DNA of 5,311 nt from the NCBI GenBank assembly GCA_937893785.1, contig CALCSP010000434.1, positions 1-5,311 on the forward strand. The letters run 5' to 3'. The DNA is from an uncultured Verrucomicrobiales bacterium (GTDB lineage: Bacteria > Verrucomicrobiota > Verrucomicrobiia > Verrucomicrobiales > DEV007). The notes under the pieces are model-generated. The model was not told the origin of the DNA. It did no database searches and saw only the letters and a list, made by a program, of their open reading frames with translations. Of the stretch, positions 1 to 5,311 are shown in pieces. Position 1 is the first letter of the stretch, and each line of letters opens with the position of its first letter. Both the position numbers and the translations under genes were made by a program.

Positions 1-173
1 CACACCGAGATGAAATTATGCCTGTCTTTGAACAAACCTACGGCCAAAACTCCGCCAAGCAGTGGTGGAATTATTGGCGTATTTTCTTTATGGCATGCGC
101 TGAATTATGGGGTTACCGCGACGGGAATGAATGGATTGTTTCCCACTATTTGTTTGAAAAGCCCCCCGAATAG
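1..173 (+). CDS. C-terminal end of a SAM-dependent methyltransferase, cyclopropane-fatty-acid synthase / coclaurine N-methyltransferase-like (5' partial)
   Basis: The reading frame is open from base 3 to a TAG at 171-173 and gives the last 56 residues of a protein whose start lies outside the window. The tail carries the aromatic-rich block WWNYWRIFFMACAELWGY followed by EWIVSHYLFEK. From memory, this pattern (YWR-x-FF-x-AC-x-E-(LM), then EW-x-VSHYLF) closes the cyclopropane-fatty-acyl-phospholipid synthase superfamily (CMAS, COG2230), especially the branch related to plant coclaurine N-methyltransferase. Family members transfer a methyl group from S-adenosylmethionine to an unsaturated lipid or an amine. 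The SAM-binding domain is not in view, so activity and substrate cannot be judged. The stop lies 9 bases before the first sulfatase start, so co-transcription is possible, but a functional link to desulfation is not obvious. Family is fairly sure; substrate is unknown. Confidence 0.8.
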   Translation, partial: HRDEIMPVFEQTYGQNSAKQWWNYWRIFFMACAELWGYRDGNEWIVSHYLFEKPPE

Positions 174-182
174 AAATCGATA

Positions 183-2003
183 ATGAACTGTATCAGTCTC
201 CGCCTCCTTCTCATCCTTATACTTGGCGTGGGTCTACCAGGGCATGCCATGGAGCGCCCCAATGTCCTATTCATCATATGCGATGACCTGAATGACTATA
301 TTCAGGGATTTGGCGGTCATCCCCAGGCAAAAACACCCCATATGGCGCGGCTGGCCCGTAGCGGTGTTTCCTTCACCCAAGCGCATTGCAACATCCCGAT
401 TTGTGGCCCCTCGCGCGCGAGCCTCTTCTCCGGCATTTATCCCCATAACTCCGGTTGCTTCGGTTTCACCAAATGGGACGGCTATGAAATCTTAAAAAAC
501 TCGCGAACTATTATGGATCATTTCCGGGCAAATGGTTACCAGACACTGGGTGCTGGAAAACTGATGCACCAAATGGTACGCAATGAATGGGATGTGTTCG
601 GCAACCCTTCGGATTACGGCCCCTTTGTTTATGACGGTAAGGAGAAAATAGCCCATCCCGCAGTCCCTGCTCCATACCGGGAAATTGGGGCGGTAGATGG
701 TTCTTTTGGTCCACTTGTAAGTCTTACGGGAATAAAGTCGCCCGGAGGCAAGCCCCTTGCATGGCAAACCGGAGGCTGGAGTAGGCAACGCGAATTGAAG
801 ATTCGCTCGCAAACTGACCGCGACCTGACGGCTGACGAGCTCAACGGCCAATGGGCCGTAGATCAATTGAAAGCCCTCACAAAACAAAATGGAGGCAAGC
901 CCTTCTTCATGGGAGTCGGATTCATTCGCCCGCATACACCCCTAATTGTGCCAAAAAAGTTCTTTGATATGTTTCCTCTGCAAAATATTGAGCTACCCGA
1001 TATCCGCATTGGGGATGTGCTGGATACACACGCCAAGTCAGTACGTGCTATTCCCGGCGGCTCCGAACCCACTGCATCACGTACCGAGGACATGGGCAGT
1101 CGCCTGTTCCGTTTACTGGTTGAATCTTATGACGACAAAGAGTCTGCCCTGCGCCACTTCATTCAAGCCTATCTGGCCAGCATTGCCGCAGTAGATGAAC
1201 AGATCGGCAGGCTCCTTGATGTCATTGACAACTCACCCCTCAAGGAAAATACAATCATTATCCTGACTAGTGATCACGGCTGGGGCATGGGAGAAAAGGA
1301 TTACCTCTACAAAAACTCATTGTGGCAGGAAAGCACCCGAGTCCCTTTGATTCTTCGTGCACCGGGCATTGGTAAACCTTCGGGTGTCGTTACCCGTCCG
1401 GTTTCCCTGATCGACATCTACCCGACACTCATTGAACTATGCAGCCTGGATAAGAACACAAGGAAAAATGACAAAGGACACCCCCTCGACGGACACAGCT
1501 TGAAACCGTTGCTGGAAAAGCCGGCGGAGGGAAAATGGTCAGGACCCGATTCAGCTTTAACCGCCCTCTATAAATGGCGCATGAAATATAATCCATCACA
1601 GGAGAGCTACTCACTGCGCGCCGACCATTGGCGCTACATCCGCTATGAAAACGGCAAGGAAGAGCTTTATGCTACCAGCGAGGATCCACATGAGTGGAAC
1701 AATCTGGCCGAAAATCCATCCTACTCGACAACCTTGATCTCAATGCGACAACAATTGCTCAAACGAGTGCCAGGTCCAGAAAGCAGTATCCCCCCTCAAC
1801 CGGCATTTAAACCAAAGGTTGTCGCAACAAAAAAAGCTCCTTCCAAAAGTGATGCTGAAGCATGGAAAAACAAATACTTCAAGCGGCACCCGCAGGCAGA
1901 TGCAAACAAGGACGGCACGCTTACATGGCCGGAATACAAAGCTCATAAGGCAGCTCTTGATGCCTTGCAATCCGGTGGAGCTCAGCCAAAATTGAAGGAG
2001 TGA
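183..2003 (+). CDS. Exported type I sulfatase, iduronate-2-sulfatase-like, with C-terminal EF-hand loop
   Basis: This 606-residue protein is predicted to hydrolyse sulfate esters on a glycan outside the cytoplasm. Residues 1-22 form a signal peptide (basic Arg7, hydrophobic LLLILILGVGL, likely cleavage after GHA). Visible active-site elements are the metal pair D34-D35 in CDDLND, the formylglycine cysteine C74 in CGPSR, K126 and H129 in GKLMH, H251 in RPHTP, D364-H365 in SDHG, and K377 before the RVP motif. The DDLND opening, GK-x-x-H and F-x-RPHTP pattern is that of the iduronate-2-sulfatase-like group. The core ends around residue 530. A Lys/Pro-rich linker follows, then a single EF-hand loop at 573-584. 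The start is ATG 183, which gives the full signal peptide; the next ATG (249) would remove it. No clear Shine-Dalgarno precedes it. The exact substrate is unknown: similar bacterial enzymes act on algal or animal sulfated glycans. Conversion of C74 to formylglycine needs an enzyme not encoded here. Confidence 0.93.
   Translation: MNCISLRLLLILILGVGLPGHAMERPNVLFIICDDLNDYIQGFGGHPQAKTPHMARLARSGVSFTQAHCNIPICGPSRASLFSGIYPHNSGCFGFTKWDGYEILKNSRTIMDHFRANGYQTLGAGKLMHQMVRNEWDVFGNPSDYGPFVYDGKEKIAHPAVPAPYREIGAVDGSFGPLVSLTGIKSPGGKPLAWQTGGWSRQRELKIRSQTDRDLTADELNGQWAVDQLKALTKQNGGKPFFMGVGFIRPHTPLIVPKKFFDMFPLQNIELPDIRIGDVLDTHAKSVRAIPGGSEPTASRTEDMGSRLFRLLVESYDDKESALRHFIQAYLASIAAVDEQIGRLLDVIDNSPLKENTIIILTSDHGWGMGEKDYLYKNSLWQESTRVPLILRAPGIGKPSGVVTRPVSLIDIYPTLIELCSLDKNTRKNDKGHPLDGHSLKPLLEKPAEGKWSGPDSALTALYKWRMKYNPSQESYSLRADHWRYIRYENGKEELYATSEDPHEWNNLAENPSYSTTLISMRQQLLKRVPGPESSIPPQPAFKPKVVATKKAPSKSDAEAWKNKYFKRHPQADANKDGTLTWPEYKAHKAALDALQSGGAQPKLKE
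1899..1934 (+). other. Single EF-hand calcium-binding loop at the C-terminus of the first sulfatase
   Basis: Residues 573-584 read DANKDGTLTWPE. This fits the 12-residue EF-hand consensus with ligands at positions 1 (D), 3 (N), 5 (D), 7 (backbone, T), 9 (T) and 12 (E), Gly at 6 and a hydrophobic residue at 8. It is flanked by short segments that could form the E and F helices (WKNKYFKRH before, YKAHKAALDAL after). Only one loop is present, whereas classical EF-hands are paired. It lies after a Lys/Pro-rich linker and outside the catalytic fold. Similar lone EF-hand tails occur in sulfatases and other secreted proteins of Planctomycetota and Verrucomicrobiota. A role in stability, surface attachment or dimerisation is inference. 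Confidence 0.85.
1995..2000 (+). promoter_or_regulatory. AAGGAG Shine-Dalgarno-like sequence abutting the GTG start of the second sulfatase
   Basis: AAGGAG is a strong anti-16S match, but its last G is also the first base of the only canonical start codon available (GTG 2000-2002). The usual 5-9 base spacer is therefore absent. In this frame, no ATG, GTG or TTG lies between the upstream stop (TGA 1958-1960) and 2000, or within the signal-peptide region downstream. The motif may hold terminating ribosomes near the junction rather than act as a conventional site, or it may be chance Lys-Glu coding sequence of the upstream gene. Confidence 0.35.
2000..2003 (+). other. GTGA stop/start overlap between the first and second sulfatases
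   Basis: The GTG start of the second sulfatase (2000-2002) overlaps the TGA stop of the first (2001-2003). This four-base overlap is the classic arrangement for translational coupling by terminating ribosomes that re-initiate. It argues that both genes are on one mRNA and made together. Confidence 0.8.
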
Positions 2004-3502
2004 CTCACAAGATTCTCGCCTTCCATATACTGTTAGCGGCCGTCATTTTCGATCTAAAAAGTAACGCCAAACCACCCAATATTCTTTTTTGTATCTCTGA
2101 TGACCAGAGTTACAACCACACCAGTGCCAATGGGGATAAAGTGGTGCAAACACCGGCCTTTGACCGCGTGGCGCGTGAAGGAATTCGTTTCACTCTTGCC
2201 TTTTGTGACGCACCAACCTGCGGACCTTCCCGGAGCGCCATCCTAACAGGCCAAGCGATTTGGCGCCTAGAAGAAGCTGGCAACATCCACAGCACTCTGC
2301 CAAACAAATTTGTAACCTATACTGAAATACTTCAAAAGGCAGGTTATGCGGTTGGCTTTACCGGCAAAGGCTGGAGCCCTGGGCGATTGGCTGCGGGAGG
2401 TCGTAACACCAACCCTGCCGGCAAAGAATTCCAGAAACGCCGATTGAAGCCACCCTTCAAGGCCATGAGGAATACCGACTACGCAGCAAATTTCGATGAC
2501 TTTCTTGCAGAAGTTGGAAAGGACCAGCCTTTTTGCTTCTGGCTGGGCACAAGTGAACCTCACCGGGGATTCGATCTCGGTGCCGGCAAGCGAACGGGCA
2601 AGGACCCGGCGAAGGTTATCGTACCCCCGATTTTCCCTGACCATCCAGTAGTAAGAAATGATATTCTGGACTACTACGTCGAGATCGAGCATTTCGACCA
2701 GATGGTCGCACGTGCCTTGACGTCCCTCGAAAAATTAGGCCAGCTAGACAACACGATCGTGGTGGTTACCAGTGACCATGGCATGCCCTTTCCACGGGCC
2801 AAGGCAAGTCTCCACGACCAGGGTTCGCGGGTTCCCTTGGCTATTCGTTGGCCTATGGGCATCCAAGATCCTGGCCGCATTTTTGCCCGACCTGTAAACC
2901 TGAGCGCCCTTGCTCCAACTTTCTTAGAGGCGGCAGGTTTGAAGGTTCCCGACATGATGAGCGCATCCAGTTTGCGGGACGTAATAGATAACAAGCCTGA
3001 AACGGCTCGCCATGCAGCCTATATTGCCATGGAACGCCATGATGGTTGCCGCAAGGGAGGGAAGGGCTATCCCTGTCGGGCTATCCGAACTAAGGACTAC
3101 CTCTTGATTCTCAACCACCATCCTGAACGCTGGCCGGCAGGTAACCCGGACCGCCAATTTTGCGCACGTGACATTCCATTCGGTGAAGTCGATTCTTCAC
3201 CAACCAAATCCCTAATGATGGACAATAAGGATAAACCTGGTTTCAAGAAATTCTACAACTTGGCCTTTGCTAAGCGCCCCGCCGAGGAGCTCTACGACCT
3301 CGCCACGGACCCCGAACAGATCGTCAATCTCGCCGGCAAACCTAAATACGCCACAATTCAGAAAAAACTCAATTTACAGCTCAGGCAGCACTTGGAACGG
3401 ACCAAGGATCCTCGGGCGCTAGGAATTGATGCACCTTGGGATTTCTATCCCTATTACGGGTTACGCCGCAATAAAAATTGGCAAGTTGATCCGAAACCAT
3501 GA
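2000..3502 (+). CDS. Exported type I sulfatase, heparan N-sulfatase (sulfamidase)-like
   Basis: This 500-residue protein is typical in length for the sulfamidase-like group. Residues 1-23 look like a signal peptide (Lys4, hydrophobic ILAFHILLAAVIF, possible cleavage after SNA), though its end is unusually polar. Active-site elements are D34-D35 in SDDQS, the formylglycine cysteine C74 in CGPSR, K123 in GFTGKGW, H188 in SEPHRGFD, D259-H260 in SDHGMPFPRAK, and K268. The SDDQS opening, the SEPHRGFD segment and the DHGMPFPRAK block recall human N-sulfoglucosamine sulfohydrolase (SGSH) and its bacterial relatives, which remove an N-linked or ester sulfate from the end of a glycan chain. The C-terminal EELYDL-x-x-DPEQI-x-NLA motif is the usual end of the sulfatase fold. 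The GTG start is forced by the lack of any other canonical start. It overlaps the preceding stop, and the gene's own stop overlaps the next start. Sulfatase identity is firm; subfamily is likely; the true substrate in this organism is unknown. Confidence 0.92.
   Translation: MTHKILAFHILLAAVIFDLKSNAKPPNILFCISDDQSYNHTSANGDKVVQTPAFDRVAREGIRFTLAFCDAPTCGPSRSAILTGQAIWRLEEAGNIHSTLPNKFVTYTEILQKAGYAVGFTGKGWSPGRLAAGGRNTNPAGKEFQKRRLKPPFKAMRNTDYAANFDDFLAEVGKDQPFCFWLGTSEPHRGFDLGAGKRTGKDPAKVIVPPIFPDHPVVRNDILDYYVEIEHFDQMVARALTSLEKLGQLDNTIVVVTSDHGMPFPRAKASLHDQGSRVPLAIRWPMGIQDPGRIFARPVNLSALAPTFLEAAGLKVPDMMSASSLRDVIDNKPETARHAAYIAMERHDGCRKGGKGYPCRAIRTKDYLLILNHHPERWPAGNPDRQFCARDIPFGEVDSSPTKSLMMDNKDKPGFKKFYNLAFAKRPAEELYDLATDPEQIVNLAGKPKYATIQKKLNLQLRQHLERTKDPRALGIDAPWDFYPYYGLRRNKNWQVDPKP
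3499..3502 (+). other. ATGA stop/start overlap between the second and third sulfatases
   Basis: ATG 3499-3501 overlaps the TGA stop at 3500-3502, again a classic coupling junction. There is no recognisable Shine-Dalgarno in the preceding 18 bases, so re-initiation after the second sulfatase is the simplest way to translate the third. An in-frame ATG at 3508 is an alternative start; it would give a cleaner signal peptide beginning MKHF. Confidence 0.7.
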
Positions 3503-5311
3503 TCTGCATGAAGCACTTCATTCTGCTCTTATTATTGACATCCGGGCTATGGGCTCGTCCCAACGTTCTGATCATCATGACGGACGACCAGGGTTATCCT
3601 GAGCTCTCCGTTCACGGAAACCCTGTCCTGCAAACCCCTCATCTAGATCGCCTTCACGGGCAAAGCGTAAGGCTCTCAGATTACCATGTTAGCCCAATGT
3701 GTACCCCGACGCGTGGACAACTCCTTACCGGAATGGATGCCGCCCGTAACGGCGCAGTTAACGTGAGCAGTGGCCGTGCCTTGCTGCGCCCTGAAAATCC
3801 CACCATCGCCAATTATTTTGCAAATGCAGGATATGCTACAGGTGTCTTCGGAAAATGGCACCTTGGGGCAAATTATCCCTACCGCCCGCAGGATCGAGGT
3901 TTCCAAGAAAGTGTCTGGTATCCGTCCTCTTCCATACCCTCTGTCCCGGCCTATTGGGGGAACGATTACTTTGACGACGTCTACATGCACAACGGGAAGG
4001 AAACACAATTCAAGGGCTATTGCGCCGATGTTTTCTTTGATGAGGCAAAACGCTTCATGGCCGAATCGGCCAAGCAGAAAAAACCTTTTCTGTGCTATCT
4101 CGCGACCAATACTCCACATGGCCCCTTCTGGCCCAAGGAAGAGGACCGCAAAGCGATTGCCGATGTGCTGGCACAGCCCAAGTTCAATCACTTGAACAAA
4201 GGTCTGAAAAATCGACTGAGTCTTTATCTGGGAATGATCCGAAACATCGACTGGAATATGGGTAAGTTGATGAAATTCTTGGAAGATCAGAGTTTGGCGG
4301 AAGACACTATTTTGATTTTCAAGACGGACAATGGCAGCCTCTTGGGTCCCCAGTATTTCAATGCAGGAATGCGAGGTAAGAAAACAGAGATTTGGGAGGG
4401 CGGACATCGTGTGCCCTGTTTTATCCGTTGGCCCAAAGGCGGTCTTGGGAAGCCACGTGACATCGGTGGATTGACCCAAGTTCAGGATATCCTTCCCACC
4501 CTGATGGAACTCTGCTCAATCTCGCCTAAAAAGACTCCCAGAATTGACGGTATAAGTCTGGTGCCATTTCTAAAGGGAGAAAAAACAGTGCCTGAGGACA
4601 GAATCCTGATCGTTAATTACAGCCGTATGCCGGGGTTCTCCAATTACCCATCCCCACATTCTCAGACGCAGATGCGAGCCGATCAGGCGTTGGTTTTATG
4701 GAAGCGGTGGCGTCTACTGGAAAATCGTGAACTCTACGACCTTGCCTCTGATCCGATGCAGCAACTGAACGTGATCGACAAGCACCCGGAGGTAGTGGCA
4801 AAAATGCGCAAGCATCTCTTTTCCTGGTGGGAAAACGTAAAACATTTAGCGAATGAAGAACAACGTATTATCGTCGGAACAAAATACGAGAATCCCACCA
4901 AATTATCTGCTACCGAGTGGCTTGACGTTTTCGTCGACCAGCAGGGGCAAATCCGTCGTGGCGTATTGAAGAACGGTTACTGGTTGATCGACGTGGCGAG
5001 GGCAGGGGAGTACGAGATCGAACTGAGGCGCTGGCCCAAGGAAGCCGATGGAACAGTCAGCGGGACTTTGCCCGATGGGAGCGGCACGGCCTTGCCCATT
5101 AACCAAGCCATGCTCTTTATGAGCGGTCACAACCATTTGAAAATTTCCGAAAAAAAATCCTACCAGTTCGAAGGGCTGACCAAACGGGTCACTCCGAAGG
5201 ACAAGGGTGTCACCTTCACCATGAATCTGAAGAAAGGTCCCACTGCCTTGCACACTTGGTTCAAGGGAAGGGACGAACTCATGCTCAGCGCCTACTACGT
5301 CTACGTCACCC
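3499..5311 (+). CDS. Exported type I arylsulfatase with CTPTR signature and C-terminal accessory domain (3' partial)
   Basis: The frame is open for 604 codons and runs off the window, so it is easily missed by ORF finders that require a stop. The signal peptide spans about residues 1-19 (Lys5, FILLLLLTSGLWA). Active-site elements are D29-D30 in MTDDQGY, the formylglycine cysteine C68 in CTPTR, K119 and H121 in FGKWHLG, H207 in NTPHGPF, D277-N278 in KTDNGS, and K295 before EGGHRVP. The arylsulfatase core ends with ELYDLASDPMQQLNV and a helical segment near residue 445. Residues from about 450 form an extra domain with GYWLIDV, GEYEIELRRWP and a final AYYVYV strand. In relatives I recall, a similar AYYVYV motif is followed within a few residues by the stop, so little is probably missing. 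It should hydrolyse sulfate esters on a glycan outside the cytoplasm; the substrate is unknown. ATG 3499 overlaps the previous stop; ATG 3508 is equally plausible. Confidence 0.92.
   Translation, partial: MICMKHFILLLLLTSGLWARPNVLIIMTDDQGYPELSVHGNPVLQTPHLDRLHGQSVRLSDYHVSPMCTPTRGQLLTGMDAARNGAVNVSSGRALLRPENPTIANYFANAGYATGVFGKWHLGANYPYRPQDRGFQESVWYPSSSIPSVPAYWGNDYFDDVYMHNGKETQFKGYCADVFFDEAKRFMAESAKQKKPFLCYLATNTPHGPFWPKEEDRKAIADVLAQPKFNHLNKGLKNRLSLYLGMIRNIDWNMGKLMKFLEDQSLAEDTILIFKTDNGSLLGPQYFNAGMRGKKTEIWEGGHRVPCFIRWPKGGLGKPRDIGGLTQVQDILPTLMELCSISPKKTPRIDGISLVPFLKGEKTVPEDRILIVNYSRMPGFSNYPSPHSQTQMRADQALVLWKRWRLLENRELYDLASDPMQQLNVIDKHPEVVAKMRKHLFSWWENVKHLANEEQRIIVGTKYENPTKLSATEWLDVFVDQQGQIRRGVLKNGYWLIDVARAGEYEIELRRWPKEADGTVSGTLPDGSGTALPINQAMLFMSGHNHLKISEKKSYQFEGLTKRVTPKDKGVTFTMNLKKGPTALHTWFKGRDELMLSAYYVYVT
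4846..5311 (+). other. C-terminal, probably beta-rich accessory domain of the third sulfatase
   Basis: About 155 residues (from roughly 450 to the window end) follow the sulfatase core. The segment alternates hydrophobic and polar residues in the way of beta strands. It contains TEWLDVF, the tight-turn stretch NGYWLIDVARAGEYEIELRRWP (residues 492-513) and GPTALHTWF before the terminal AYYVYV. The layout suggests a small beta-sandwich, perhaps for glycan binding or for shaping the active-site pocket. This is inference from sequence pattern; I cannot assign it to a named carbohydrate-binding module. Similar tails occur, from memory, on arylsulfatases of Planctomycetota and Verrucomicrobiota. 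Confidence 0.55.

Noticed and set aside
171..185. Possible promoter or terminator between the methyltransferase and the first sulfatase
   Set aside because: Only 9 bases separate the genes, with no hairpin, T-run or -10/-35 pair in the gap. A promoter inside the methyltransferase cannot be excluded but is not visible.
492..935. 147-codon ORF on the minus strand
   Set aside because: It overlaps the first sulfatase core, has no recognisable motif and sits in a region fully explained by the + strand gene.
2267..2692. 141-codon ORF on the minus strand
   Set aside because: It is a shadow of the second sulfatase; no motif or plausible ribosome-binding site was seen.
3499..3520. Lipoprotein signal using Cys3 of the third sulfatase
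   Set aside because: Cys3 precedes the hydrophobic segment and there is no L-x-x-C lipobox after it, so a standard cleaved signal peptide is more likely.
3770..4195. 141-codon ORF on the + strand in another frame
   Set aside because: It is out of frame inside the third sulfatase, whose own frame carries FGKWHLG and NTPHGPF across the same bases. Not a frameshift, because the main frame is uninterrupted.
3676..4479. 267-codon ORF on the minus strand
   Set aside because: It lies wholly opposite a sulfatase with every active-site motif in order, and its own product has no recognisable domain. Treated as a codon-bias shadow.
4903..5253. 116-codon ORF on the minus strand
   Set aside because: It is opposite the C-terminal domain of the third sulfatase, and its predicted product shows no convincing motif.

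Overview
The window is a densely packed, single-strand stretch of bacterial DNA with four genes, all on the + strand and with almost no intergenic sequence. It opens with the last 56 codons of an S-adenosylmethionine-dependent methyltransferase of the cyclopropane-fatty-acid synthase / coclaurine N-methyltransferase-like family. Three complete or nearly complete type I (formylglycine-dependent) sulfatases follow. The first starts 9 bases after the methyltransferase stop. The second starts inside the stop of the first (GTGA), and the third starts inside the stop of the second (ATGA). The third sulfatase has no stop before the window ends, probably only a few codons short of its natural end.

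The three sulfatases are not recent duplicates of one another. The first resembles iduronate-2-sulfatase and carries a single EF-hand-type calcium loop at its C-terminus. The second resembles heparan N-sulfatase (sulfamidase). The third is an arylsulfatase with a CTPTR signature and an extra C-terminal domain that looks beta-rich. Each has an N-terminal signal peptide and a full set of active-site motifs: an Asp-Asp metal pair, C-x-P-[ST]-R, a GK motif, a PH motif, a D-[HN]-G motif and a downstream Lys. All three are therefore predicted to be active exported enzymes, provided the cell has a maturation enzyme (FGE or anSME). None is encoded in this window.

Sulfatases of different subfamilies placed head to tail are typical of Planctomycetota, Verrucomicrobiota, Kiritimatiellota and Lentisphaerota, and of marine Bacteroidota that degrade sulfated polysaccharides. 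The roughly balanced base composition, the EF-hand tail and the large sulfatase repertoire fit the PVC superphylum best (inference). The likely joint role is stepwise removal of sulfate esters, or N-sulfates, from different positions of one sulfated glycan, so that glycoside hydrolases or lyases encoded elsewhere can act. No glycoside hydrolase, lyase, transporter or regulator is visible here, so the substrate cannot be named.

I found no RNA gene, mobile element, CRISPR array, convincing promoter or terminator. No gene-free stretch exceeds about 10 bases. The window is a good example of a known kind of locus rather than a clearly new system. The points worth a second look are the tight translational coupling, the second sulfatase's start codon that shares a base with its own Shine-Dalgarno-like sequence, the EF-hand tail, and the C-terminal domain of the third sulfatase.
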